Part shown: in pieces, positions 48,871-57,152 of the stretch
Numbering within the stretch: the first letter of the stretch is position 1
Layout of the letters: every line of letters begins with the position of its first letter
Assembly: GCA_965116935.1 (NCBI GenBank)
Contig: OZ220737.1
Span: 4,092,001-4,156,000 of the forward strand
From: VXYL01 sp965116935
GTDB lineage: Bacteria; Pseudomonadota; Gammaproteobacteria; Pseudomonadales; Azotimanducaceae
Length of the DNA stretch: 64,000 nt
Direction of reading: 5' to 3'
Notes under the pieces: generated by a model
Seen by the model: only the letters and a program-made list of their open reading frames with translations
What the model was told of the DNA's origin: nothing
Database searches by the model: none
Translations under genes and position numbers: made by a program

Positions 48871-50184
48871 CTATTGCCGGGCTCCGGCGGTTGGCGTTAG
48901 CCCGAGCTCGCCGGTCAGCGCCGTGAAGTTCGCCAGCACCGTGTCCCACGTCGGGTGGCTGTTCGGCCAATCCGTCACCGGCAGAACTCCCATCCGCCGC
49001 ATGTAGCTCTCGTAGTGTTCGCGCCAGACGGGTCGCGCCAGTTCCTCCAGCACCGCGGCAACGGTTTCGTGCGTGGTCTCGCCCTGCAGCATGGTCTCGC
49101 GGGCGGTTTCCGGGGCGAGGAGGATGAGCGCCGGGCGAAGCGCTGCGAGGTCGTGGACATGCCGCACCAAGTCGGGGTACGAATCGGCATTCCTTGGCAA
49201 TCGGGTAGTGAGCGCCTGCCATTTGCCGCTGGCAATCTCCACGGGATGGATGGAGCCGAACCGCCCGCCCGCCAGCCCGGCCTGTTCAACGGTGGGCATC
49301 ATCAGCGGGATGTGTACCACCTCGCACTTCAGCCCGGCCACGACCTCCTCGTCAGGAACGGAGCTTTGGTAGTTGTAGATGAACGCCTGCAGAAGCGCGT
49401 CCTTGCGAATGCGTCCCTTGCGAGTCGGTTGCAGGAAGGGCATCTCGGCGTGGATGTGTTCCTTGAACTCCTGGCCGATCTCCTTCAGTGCCTCGATCCG
49501 TTCCTCATCCGGAAGCCGCCGCACCGATTCGCTTGGGATCAGGCGGATGTCCAAGTCCTCGGAGAATCGCGTGGTCAGCCGGTGATAGGCCACCAACGCG
49601 GTGCCACCCTCTATGGCGAGCGTGGCCCCTTCACTCCGGAAGCGCTCCATCGCCACCAGCGCTCGGCGCACGATCAGGTCCTTCTCCGCTCGCGCCGGCG
49701 AATGGCACCGTTCGAAAGTGTGGAAATGCGCGTCGATCTCGCTCCGCGCTGGGGGTTCTTGCATAGGTTCCATTGTGCTTCCTTGTTGCCGGCTTGCCAC
49801 CGGTCTTCCATTTGGCGTCTCGAACATCGCCTGCACGCCACGCTTGCGGATGCGGCGGCGGCACGGCCGATCCAGCCGCCACACCGCACCACCGGCCTTC
49901 TGGCTGTACCCCCGCACCGGCTCCCCTGGCAGGATGCGATAGCCCAGCTTCGGCATCACCTCCGGCACGATCTCGAACACCTTGGCGGCACCAATCCCGT
50001 AGATGCCCTGGCCAACCCGGGTCAACTCGCCAGACTCGCAGAAGTGCCGCAACGCCCGATCGCAGGCGTGCGCCGGCGCATGCGGCACCAGTTCGGAGCG
50101 AAGAATGGCCTTGCGGCCGGCTTCCCGGAGCAGCCGTCCGACAGCCTCGCACGCGGCCTCGTACTGGGTTCCGACAGATGCCAT
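48871..50184 (-). CDS. Fused AbiEi-like regulator and AbiEii-like nucleotidyltransferase
   Basis: The 437-residue product joins two modules. Residues 1-120 resemble DUF6088/AbiEi-type antitoxin winged helices (ILRSELVPHAPAHACDRALR, GELTRVGQGIYGI). Residues 150-437 form an AbiEii/MenT-type nucleotidyltransferase with GGTALVAYHRLTTRFSEDLD, the GG...R-x-S-x-D-x-D core. Family knowledge: AbiEi represses and neutralises AbiEii, which modifies tRNA or other NTP-linked targets. A palindrome overlaps the start codon. Fusion in one frame is unusual; a sequencing frameshift joining two genes is an alternative to test. Confidence 0.78.
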   Translation of the reverse strand: MASVGTQYEAACEAVGRLLREAGRKAILRSELVPHAPAHACDRALRHFCESGELTRVGQGIYGIGAAKVFEIVPEVMPKLGYRILPGEPVRGYSQKAGGAVWRLDRPCRRRIRKRGVQAMFETPNGRPVASRQQGSTMEPMQEPPARSEIDAHFHTFERCHSPARAEKDLIVRRALVAMERFRSEGATLAIEGGTALVAYHRLTTRFSEDLDIRLIPSESVRRLPDEERIEALKEIGQEFKEHIHAEMPFLQPTRKGRIRKDALLQAFIYNYQSSVPDEEVVAGLKCEVVHIPLMMPTVEQAGLAGGRFGSIHPVEIASGKWQALTTRLPRNADSYPDLVRHVHDLAALRPALILLAPETARETMLQGETTHETVAAVLEELARPVWREHYESYMRRMGVLPVTDWPNSHPTWDTVLANFTALTGELGLTPTAGARQ

Positions 50185-50199
50185 TAGGCAACCGCCTAA
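50184..50199. promoter_or_regulatory. Palindrome overlapping the fused AbiE start
   Basis: TTAGGC and GCCTAA flank AACC, ending at the ATG of the fused gene (minus strand) and covering its likely AGGCGG ribosome site. It suits autorepression by the N-terminal winged helix. Confidence 0.4.
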
Positions 50200-50241
50200 G
50201 GGTGTGTTGAACTAGGGCGCAATCTTACCGAGAGCGCCCGA

Positions 50242-50955
50242 ATGAGCAACGACAACCGTCCGATGATCGCCGTCGTCGAGTTCGAAATCGAAACCAAGAC
50301 CACCACCATGTCCGAGTGGCTCGACGAATGGGAAAAGCGCGCCGAAGACGCCTACGACTTTGAGCCCGAAACCACCGCCTACGAAGCAGCCGTCCACGTG
50401 GAAGACGAAACCCGCGTCTTGGTGTATGAGCGTTACGAACGCGGCCTCGCAAGCCTGCAAACCCACATGGAACGCCCATCGCACAAGGTCATCGGCGAAG
50501 CCATGGGCGCCGGCCGCATGATCAAGAACCGCAGCCTCGTCAACATCGCCTTCGACGTGCCCGACTACGGCTGGTGGTCACGCCCCGAGGTTGCCTCTCC
50601 CGCCAAAGGTGCCGACCAGTCCTTCATCCTCCTCGGCATGAAGTTCGCATCACCGGCCCACCGCACCCAATTCATCACCATGAGCGCCGAACACGCCCGC
50701 TACTGCGCGGATGCCGAACCGGACACGTTGGTGTACTCGGGCGGCATCGTCGCCGACTTCCCCGACTCCAACCCCTGGGCCGAAGGCGACCTCCTCTTCG
50801 TAATGGCCTGCACAGACGCCGCCGCCACAGATAAGCACGCCACGGATCCAAACCACCTCGCCCTAGGCGAGAGGCTCCGCAAGGAAGGCGTCGAGATCAC
50901 GCAAGCGGAACCAACCCATTACCGCACCACGGGCCGAGGTTTCCTCTGGAGATAG
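50242..50955 (+). CDS. Hypothetical protein, ABM-superfamily-like
   Basis: The product is 237 residues with two similar halves. The N-terminal half (MIAVVEFEIETKTTTMSEWL, RVLVYERYERGLASLQTHME) and the C-terminal half have the strand-helix pattern of dimeric alpha/beta-barrel (antibiotic biosynthesis monooxygenase-like) proteins. No catalytic residues can be named. It is divergent from the fused AbiE gene across a 57-bp gap. Confidence 0.65.
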   Translation: MSNDNRPMIAVVEFEIETKTTTMSEWLDEWEKRAEDAYDFEPETTAYEAAVHVEDETRVLVYERYERGLASLQTHMERPSHKVIGEAMGAGRMIKNRSLVNIAFDVPDYGWWSRPEVASPAKGADQSFILLGMKFASPAHRTQFITMSAEHARYCADAEPDTLVYSGGIVADFPDSNPWAEGDLLFVMACTDAAATDKHATDPNHLALGERLRKEGVEITQAEPTHYRTTGRGFLWR

Positions 50956-51101
50956 CCGCACCTCCGCAAGCGTCCGCCGCGTGCCGCCCATTTCGCGAAA
51001 AAGGGCGGTCAACCCGCGTTGCCGGGCCCTTGTGCGACAATGGCGGAGCTTTGGCCGTAGATGTCTGGGAAGTCGAACAGGGACGTTTTCCGAGAAGCGC
51101 C

Positions 51102-52373
51102 ATGACCCCTGCCGCGGAACTCAACGATGCGCAATGGCGACAGCGCCTGAAGGAATACTGCCTGTTGGGTGACCGCGACACTGAGCCGGTGTTCGTGGGC
51201 CGTCACGCTTTGTTTGCGCGTGTGGCGGCGATGATCGAAAAGGTAAAGCTCCAGCCGGGCAGCACGACCATCGTGATCGGCGGCGCACCGGGCGCGGGAA
51301 AGTCGGCGTTCATCGCCGAGGCCATGCACCGATACGGCGATATGAGAACGGCCGTACCCATCGAGTTGCAGGGAGACCTATTGGGGCCCGGTGCGTTTGT
51401 GACTGCACTGGGCAGTGCGCTGGATCAGTCCCCTGCCGAGCGCACCACTCGATCCCGCACGTTATCGACGGAAGCGAATGCCGTGGTGGCGAAGGGCGGG
51501 GTGTCCCATGCCGTCGAGACGGTGTCGCCTTCGGACGTCGACAAGGCAGAACGAGAAGGTCTGGTGCCGTGGCACACCATCCGGGATCTGAACGGCAAGA
51601 GACTTGCCGGGAGGCCCATTCTGCTCTTCGTGGATGAAATGCAGACGTTCGCCCGGCACGGCGACATCCACCATGACAGGATTCCCTTTGCGCTCCACGA
51701 AGGCCCGCCGGACGGCTGCATCCCCATCGTGCCGATATATGCCGGACTAGCCGACACCCAGGCAGTGCTCAACGAACAAGCCGGCATCACCCGTCTTGAT
51801 GGTGCCAACATCCTGACGCTCGGCGGATTGGAGCCCCACGAAAGCCGTGTGTACGTTCGCAACATGCTCGTGGATTACCTCGGCCTTCGGGGCGAACCGG
51901 GCAGGCTCGGCGCGTTGGTGGATTGGATGGTGGCAGGCGGCGATCATTGGCCACAGCATCTGCGCGTGCAAGTAGCGGCGGTCGCCGAGGCAATGCGGGC
52001 TGCGGGCTCCCGCGACCTAGTCGCCTTCGACACGGAGACCATATGCCTCCACATCGAAGCGTCGCGGAATCTCTACTACCAGAGCCGGCATGACAACGTG
52101 TTCCGAGGCAGATATCGGAGCGCTGCGCGCGCGGTCGTGCAGGAAGCCGCGGAACCCGACGGCGGCGAAGGAGTCGCCTTGGCCGAGCTCGCAGACACCC
52201 ATCTAGCCAACGCCTCCAAGTACGCCCCTAACGGCATGGAGTTCGTGGAGGCGATGATCCACGCCGGGATGTTGCAGAAGCTGCAAACATCAGACAGATA
52301 TCACTGCCCCATTCCCAGCATGCGACCGTGGCTCGAAACGGGACACCATTCCGTCGCGCCACTCGATCTTTAG
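51102..52373 (+). CDS. P-loop ATPase (AAA/STAND-like)
   Basis: The product is 423 residues. Walker A GGAPGAGKSAFIAEAMHRY is at about residue 55 and Walker B ILLFVDEMQTF near residue 170. The remaining helical region (LGLRGEPGRLGALVDWMVAG and SRNLYYQSRHDNVFRGRYRS) suits AAA or STAND-type ATPases. It is followed by a deleted DUF4276 gene on the opposite strand, and ATPase/DUF4276 pairs are frequently seen together. ATG 51102 is chosen; GTG 51030 would add a poorly conserved N-terminus. Confidence 0.75.
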   Translation: MTPAAELNDAQWRQRLKEYCLLGDRDTEPVFVGRHALFARVAAMIEKVKLQPGSTTIVIGGAPGAGKSAFIAEAMHRYGDMRTAVPIELQGDLLGPGAFVTALGSALDQSPAERTTRSRTLSTEANAVVAKGGVSHAVETVSPSDVDKAEREGLVPWHTIRDLNGKRLAGRPILLFVDEMQTFARHGDIHHDRIPFALHEGPPDGCIPIVPIYAGLADTQAVLNEQAGITRLDGANILTLGGLEPHESRVYVRNMLVDYLGLRGEPGRLGALVDWMVAGGDHWPQHLRVQVAAVAEAMRAAGSRDLVAFDTETICLHIEASRNLYYQSRHDNVFRGRYRSAARAVVQEAAEPDGGEGVALAELADTHLANASKYAPNGMEFVEAMIHAGMLQKLQTSDRYHCPIPSMRPWLETGHHSVAPLDL

Positions 52374-52392
52374 CTTTAGCGGCGTTAGCCCC

Positions 52393-52578
52393 TCAGCCAA
52401 GCAACTCCGCAACCGAACGGCACATCTTGTCGAACGATGGCGCGGCTGCGCGGGCCATGGGCAAATCGAAACGGCGCCGCGAGCCGAATCCGCTTCTCAA
52501 GTTCGCCGGGCTTGACGACCAGGTTCGAACGGCCTCAACCTCCCCATGACCCTCAACCATGGGCACAATCGTTGTCAT
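52393..52578 (-). pseudogene. DUF4276 family gene with internal deletion
   Basis: The 61-codon frame begins MTTIVPMVEGHGEVEAV, the characteristic DUF4276 (TOPRIM-like) N-terminus, and ends ASPSFDKM-type C-terminal sequence (AAAPSFDKMCRSVAELLG). About 130 central residues are missing although the frame stays open. It is convergent with the ATPase gene. Confidence 0.6.
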
Positions 52579-52797
52579 GACCGCCCCAGTCTGGGGTCAT
52601 CCTCAGTGGAGGTCCGGTGCGGCAACTGGACTCTCGCGCAATCCACCTCAAGCTCGATGTCTAGCAATCGTCGCATCGACAGAGATTCGGCGACGCTGCG
52701 AGGCTGCGGCTCTGACTTCGCAGGCTTCCGGTACTCCTCATTGCTGAGGAGCCCAGCGGCGCTCACCGTGCATGATGGCGTGCGAACAGAGGCTTGA

Positions 52798-53634
52798 TCA
52801 GAGCCTCTCCAAGCGACGGAGAAGCTGGGTTACGAGACCGGATACATCCGCCTGGATGTCGTCGTCAGGTTGTCTGCTATTGAGGAATTGGGCTGCCCTC
52901 CGCGGTCCGAGACTATCGAAGTCAAGGAAATCGTCGCGCAGAATCTGCAAAGCTGCCTTCACGTCGGGGTCTGAGGCGAGTTCTCGGAGCCGGACGGCCA
53001 CGTCATACCCGAAGTGTCGCAGGACGTAGTAGAGGTCATACGCATCCTTTCCCGCGCCACGGTTTCGGAAAGCCAGAGCCTTCAGCACTGTGAATGCGCC
53101 CGGACCGCACACCCGGACACTTCGCTTGGCGCGTTCGTTAGCGATCGTCCTCCCTTGCAGGTCAACGGATACGGAATTCTGAAAAGCAAGGTGCAGACCC
53201 GGTGCGATCACGGCGGCGAAGTCGCGCTGCATGTCTCGCAGTCGGCCGCCTTGATCGCCGGGTCGGCTCGGCTGGACGAGGAAGTCCACGCTTACGCCTG
53301 CGTGCGCACCGCTCGGCCGCCACCGCTGGCGCGTGTGATTGCCCCGCTCATTGGCATCCTGAGTGAACCCGGCTTCGCGAAGGCGTTCCGCGACCGTTTC
53401 GTAAAGGCCCGTGCTCAAGAGTTCCACATTGAGCGCCAAATCAACGTCCATCGTCCCAATGTGGGCCTCAGGTACCACCAACGACGCATCTTGCGGAATC
53501 AGCAGCGAGGGCACGAGGCCGCCGATCACGACCATGTCGTCCATGAGGTCTCCGAGCTTGGTGGCAACGTATAGGCATGTGGACTTAGCCCGCTGCGTGG
53601 TGACCGCATCGTAGCTGTCAGCAGGTGGCTTCAT
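52798..53634 (-). CDS. AbiEii-like nucleotidyltransferase
   Basis: The 278-residue product has VVIGGLVPSLLI followed by HIGTMDVDLALNVELL, the G-G...D-x-D core of the nucleotidyltransferase fold, and later KDAYDLYYVLRHFGYDV, typical of the toxin family's C-terminal helices. Its ATG overlaps the stop of the winged-helix gene by 4 bp. The pair probably forms a type IV-like toxin-antitoxin or abortive-infection module. Confidence 0.75.
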   Translation of the reverse strand: MKPPADSYDAVTTQRAKSTCLYVATKLGDLMDDMVVIGGLVPSLLIPQDASLVVPEAHIGTMDVDLALNVELLSTGLYETVAERLREAGFTQDANERGNHTRQRWRPSGAHAGVSVDFLVQPSRPGDQGGRLRDMQRDFAAVIAPGLHLAFQNSVSVDLQGRTIANERAKRSVRVCGPGAFTVLKALAFRNRGAGKDAYDLYYVLRHFGYDVAVRLRELASDPDVKAALQILRDDFLDFDSLGPRRAAQFLNSRQPDDDIQADVSGLVTQLLRRLERL

Positions 53635-54707
53635 GCACGGTGCTCGGAACGAAGGAACTCAGATTTCATCTCAAGCGCGACTTCCTTCGCCCGTTCGGGG
53701 TGTGAGTGGAGATCGAGATATGCCTGCACCGGCGCAACGCAATGCACGCCATCGCGAGTAGAAACGCCTTGGAAAACGCCAACATCATCCGGGACCAGAA
53801 GCCAGACGTTCGCTCCACGTTCCGTTCGCCGAAAGGAAAGGCCGGCAAGTGAGTGCTCGGCCGAGGCATCATGCACGTACAAGCTCACAAGCCGGAAGCC
53901 TGCGAACCGACCGAAACACCATGCTGCAGCCAGCCCAGTGGCTGCGTAGGGAGGTGCGTTCGGCTGGTCCTCCAGCGCCGTGGCGATATCTCGGAGGAGT
54001 CCAGCGCCGTCTCGGGCGGGGATGTGTCCGGCGATGAGGTGATGCCTGCCAAAATCGTACTCGTCGAGCCAGGCGCGCAACAGGAGATCCGCGTCGGGCA
54101 CTCGAATGAGGCCCTCGTGCTTTACCACGAGTTCTTGATCCGAAAGGTTGCGAAGGACGCGGCTAACATAACCCTCGTCCATGCCAATGGTGCTGGCGAG
54201 AAGCCGCTGCGAGAAAAGCTCGACCGGGTGCGTAAGTAGGTGCCGAGCGATGCGTGATGCAACCGGGGAAAACACCGAGGCCGGGCGCCCGCGGCGCTTG
54301 AATTTATTTGCGTGCCCCTCGATTCGCACCTTGAGCCCTGGCGCACGGATGTTGGCATTGCCAGACAGATCGAGCCAACTGCAATCCTCGTCGCTGGCTA
54401 GGCTGCGTCCGGTAGGCCCCATGAACGGAACTGCCAGTACCGGCACGACGGGTTTCGAGGGGTACAGTACCGGCGATTGAGAGGCGCGGGCCTTCAAGCG
54501 ACGAATCGCGTGGTGCAGCGCCGCCGTATTGGTCGCAGTGCGACAATCGAGCACGAAGGCAGTTTCGCCAGCTATCAACAGCGAATCCCAGTCACGACCG
54601 GTGTTTCGCGAAGAGTCCACGTCTGTTTCGCGCAAGGGCTGCTCGATCAGGTCCTCAAGCCGTTCCTTGGCCTCGCGAACGAACTCGTCGTGCGGAAGCG
54701 ATCTCAT
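53631..54707 (-). CDS. AbiEi-like winged-helix antitoxin/regulator
   Basis: The product is 358 residues. A PD-(D/E)xK-like N-terminal region (FVLDCRTATNTAALHHAIRR) is followed by a winged-helix (SQRLLASTIGMDEGYVSRVL, NLSDQELVVKHEGLIRV) and a C-terminal domain as in AbiEi-type antitoxins. It starts 22 bp from the palindrome CTTGACA-AATG-TGTCAAG, which may be its own operator. It is translationally coupled to the nucleotidyltransferase gene. Confidence 0.72.
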   Translation of the reverse strand: MRSLPHDEFVREAKERLEDLIEQPLRETDVDSSRNTGRDWDSLLIAGETAFVLDCRTATNTAALHHAIRRLKARASQSPVLYPSKPVVPVLAVPFMGPTGRSLASDEDCSWLDLSGNANIRAPGLKVRIEGHANKFKRRGRPASVFSPVASRIARHLLTHPVELFSQRLLASTIGMDEGYVSRVLRNLSDQELVVKHEGLIRVPDADLLLRAWLDEYDFGRHHLIAGHIPARDGAGLLRDIATALEDQPNAPPYAATGLAAAWCFGRFAGFRLVSLYVHDASAEHSLAGLSFRRTERGANVWLLVPDDVGVFQGVSTRDGVHCVAPVQAYLDLHSHPERAKEVALEMKSEFLRSEHRA

Positions 54708-54729
54708 GGGATGTGTGCCTCAAGCTGTG

Positions 54730-54747
54730 CTTGACAAATGTGTCAAG
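54730..54747. promoter_or_regulatory. Palindromic operator candidate upstream of the AbiEi-like gene
   Basis: CTTGACA and TGTCAAG flank AATG, 22 bp before the start codon (minus strand). It contains a TTGACA that could be a -35 element on either strand. Confidence 0.5.
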
Positions 54748-54804
54748 CGTGGCATTTTAAACAAATTTCGGCTCAGGTCAACGTATGCGCCTAGGTTTGG
54801 ACGT

Positions 54805-54850
54805 GACGGCCTTGGGAGGAAAGGCAGGATGCCTTCCTCCCAAGGCCGTC
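54805..54850. terminator. Large hairpin between the AbiE-like pair and PhyH
   Basis: GACGGCCTTGGGAGGA and TCCTCCCAAGGCCGTC form the outer stem, and AGGCA/TGCCT continues it around GGA, for a stem of about 21 bp with one bulge. It lies in the 200-bp gap after the PhyH gene and shares the GGCA-n3-TGCC core of the REP-like units. Confidence 0.55.
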
Positions 54851-54909
54851 TATTGCGAAATCCGGGCAGCGAGCTTGGTCACTCGGCCCACACTTCGGAC
54901 CGGAAGCCG

Positions 54910-55776
54910 CTATGCCGGGGCAGCCTCCCCAGTGATCACCTCTTCCTGATCCGTAGGCACGTAGAAGTACGACCCCGGCATGAAGTCGTAGCCCAGGTCG
55001 CCCAAGAGTCGCCGCTGCCTGGGCGTGCAGCGTTGGGCCACGTCCGGGATTGCGCCGTAGTCGTAGCAGCGGACCCAGAGCTGGCAGTAGTTGTAGAGGA
55101 GGACTTTGCGGGCGGTGCCCGACTCGTTGCGGGAGGGGCCGTGCCAGAGGGCGTGGGGGAAGAGGTAGACGTCGCCGGCGTTGCCCATGAGTTGGGCGGC
55201 GCCGGGGGAGTAGGGGGTGATGGGTTCGGTGCGTTCGCCGGGGAGGGGGATGGGGCGCATGTGGCTGCCGGGGAAGACGGTGAGGTTGCCGCGGTCTTTC
55301 TCCGTCACGTCGGTTAGGAGATACATGGCCTTCATGGCGATGGGCGGGCTCGATTCGCTCACGCGGGTGAGGCGAAGAGACTCGCCGCCGTCGGTGTGGG
55401 TGTAGCCGGGGAACTTCGGCGACGGCGGGCGGACGATTGCCTGGCTCATGCTGAAGAGGATGTTCGGGCCCATGATGTCGACGATGTAGTCGAATACCGG
55501 GGAGCGGTCCATCAGGTCGATGAAGGATTGGTCGTAGGTGAGGAGTTCGCGGCGGTCCATGAAGCCGCTCGGGTCCTGGTCTGGCGTTTGCTCCATCCAC
55601 GAGTAGTGGCCGATGGGCAGGTCCGGCTTGCGGTCCGGCTCGTAGCCGGGCAGCTTGCGCACGCGGTCCATCTCGTCTGAGTAATGCTGCACTTGGTCCG
55701 CGTCCAGCACGCCCTTGAGGTGCAGGTAGCCGTCCACCTGCCATTGCCGGCGCTGTTCGGCGGTCAGGGTTTGCAT
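54910..55776 (-). CDS. Phytanoyl-CoA dioxygenase (PhyH) family protein
   Basis: The 288-residue product is an Fe(II)/2-oxoglutarate-dependent oxygenase. The iron ligands are H and D in GYTHTDGGES and a distal His in FPHALWHGPSRNES, followed by the 2-oxoglutarate-binding Arg region. It starts MQTLTAEQRRQWQVDGYLHL, the PhyH opening. The gene lies 40 bp downstream of the amidohydrolase gene on the same strand, so they are probably one operon. Substrate unknown. Confidence 0.9.
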   Translation of the reverse strand: MQTLTAEQRRQWQVDGYLHLKGVLDADQVQHYSDEMDRVRKLPGYEPDRKPDLPIGHYSWMEQTPDQDPSGFMDRRELLTYDQSFIDLMDRSPVFDYIVDIMGPNILFSMSQAIVRPPSPKFPGYTHTDGGESLRLTRVSESSPPIAMKAMYLLTDVTEKDRGNLTVFPGSHMRPIPLPGERTEPITPYSPGAAQLMGNAGDVYLFPHALWHGPSRNESGTARKVLLYNYCQLWVRCYDYGAIPDVAQRCTPRQRRLLGDLGYDFMPGSYFYVPTDQEEVITGEAAPA

Positions 55777-55816
55777 GGTCGTTTCCCTCCTCGTGGCTTG
55801 GGCTCGGTGGCCTTGA

Positions 55817-56980
55817 TCAGATGCCGTAGAGAGCCTTCACGTTGTCGTGGGTGATCCTGGTGCGGTCGGCTTCCGGCACGCCTTCGAAAATCTCGTCGAT
55901 CACTTGGGTGGAGCAAGGCCAGGTGGAGTCGACGTGCGGGTAGTCCGAGCCCCACATGAGGTTGTCCACGCCAATGAGTTCGCGGGTGAGCACTGCCGGG
56001 CGGTCGTCCTCGATGGTGGCGTAGAACTGCCGCAGCCAGACATCGTGCGGGCGCTCGCCGGTGTAGTCCGTGTTGCGGAAACGATGCTCGCGGAAGATGC
56101 CTTGATCCACGCGGTCGAGCCAGTGGGCGATCCAGCCGGCGTTGAACTCGCCCACGACCCACTTCATGGTGGGGTGGCGCTCGGCCGGACCGCGGCACAT
56201 GAGGTCCACCAAGGTGCGTTGAATGGTGGTGGCGGAAGCGGCGTAGTCGGCGGTTTCGTCGCGGCCGAGCTTGCTCGGGCGGTATTGCGGCGGCACGTAG
56301 GCGTTGGTGCCGACGTGCATGGAGAGCGGGAAGTTGGCCTCGGCGGCGCGGGCCCAGAGCGGATCGTAGATTTCGTCGCGGTAGGGCGCATCGACGGGCG
56401 CCGTGCAGGGGATGCAGCCGCCCTTGAAGCCCTTCTTGATCACGCGGTCGAGTTCTTCTACGGCGGCGTCGGGGTCTTGCACAGGGATTGCGGCGAGGCC
56501 GAACAAGCGCCCGTTGGAGGCGTTCGCGTAATCGTGTAGCCAGTCGTTGTAGTTTTTCTGGCAGGCAACCAGGAGTTCGGTGTTCTCGAAGCTGAACAGG
56601 CCAAAGAAGCCCGGGTAGAGGAACTCTGCGCTCACGCCGTCGTGGTCCTGATCGTCGGCGCGCATGGCGCCGTCGCGGATGCCGGCGCGCAGGCCGTCGT
56701 AACCCTTGGCGAGGATGCGCTTGGCCTCGTCGTCGGTCATGTCGTCCACTTCGGGCTTGTGGCCGCGTCGGCGCTGCACGGTGATGCCCTCGCGCAGGCG
56801 CATGCCGGCGAAGCCCATGCGCCGGCGAATGCCGCGGGAGCCCTTGGAAGGAATCACGATGGCGTCGTGAACGGTGCCGGCGCCGGTGACCCTCGGCGCG
56901 TCGTCGCCAAAGCGTTCGGCGAGGCCGATGAACACGTCCTCGGACTCCACCACATGCGAATCTGCGGAAATCGGCTTCAT
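55817..56980 (-). CDS. Amidohydrolase family protein (amidohydrolase 2)
   Basis: The product is 387 residues. MKPISADSHVVE is the usual start with the D-x-H metal motif region (SADSH), a central MHVGTNAY holds a His ligand and MWGSDYPHVDSTWP near the C-terminus holds the catalytic Asp. The family includes decarboxylases and hydrolases such as ACMSD-like enzymes. AGGGGAG precedes ATG 56980. Confidence 0.88.
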   Translation of the reverse strand: MKPISADSHVVESEDVFIGLAERFGDDAPRVTGAGTVHDAIVIPSKGSRGIRRRMGFAGMRLREGITVQRRRGHKPEVDDMTDDEAKRILAKGYDGLRAGIRDGAMRADDQDHDGVSAEFLYPGFFGLFSFENTELLVACQKNYNDWLHDYANASNGRLFGLAAIPVQDPDAAVEELDRVIKKGFKGGCIPCTAPVDAPYRDEIYDPLWARAAEANFPLSMHVGTNAYVPPQYRPSKLGRDETADYAASATTIQRTLVDLMCRGPAERHPTMKWVVGEFNAGWIAHWLDRVDQGIFREHRFRNTDYTGERPHDVWLRQFYATIEDDRPAVLTRELIGVDNLMWGSDYPHVDSTWPCSTQVIDEIFEGVPEADRTRITHDNVKALYGI

Positions 56981-57152
56981 GCCTACACTCCCCTTTTGTG
57001 CTGCATCCCGTGCCAACTGACAACTTTCGCGCAAATCGCGCCCCGATGGAAGGGCGCTGCAGGCCCTTGCAGTGCTAGTCGGGCTCCGGATGCGACGCCC
57101 GCGCTTGGGATAGGCTTGCTGTTGGTGAGCGAGCTGCGTGGGGCGAAGCACA

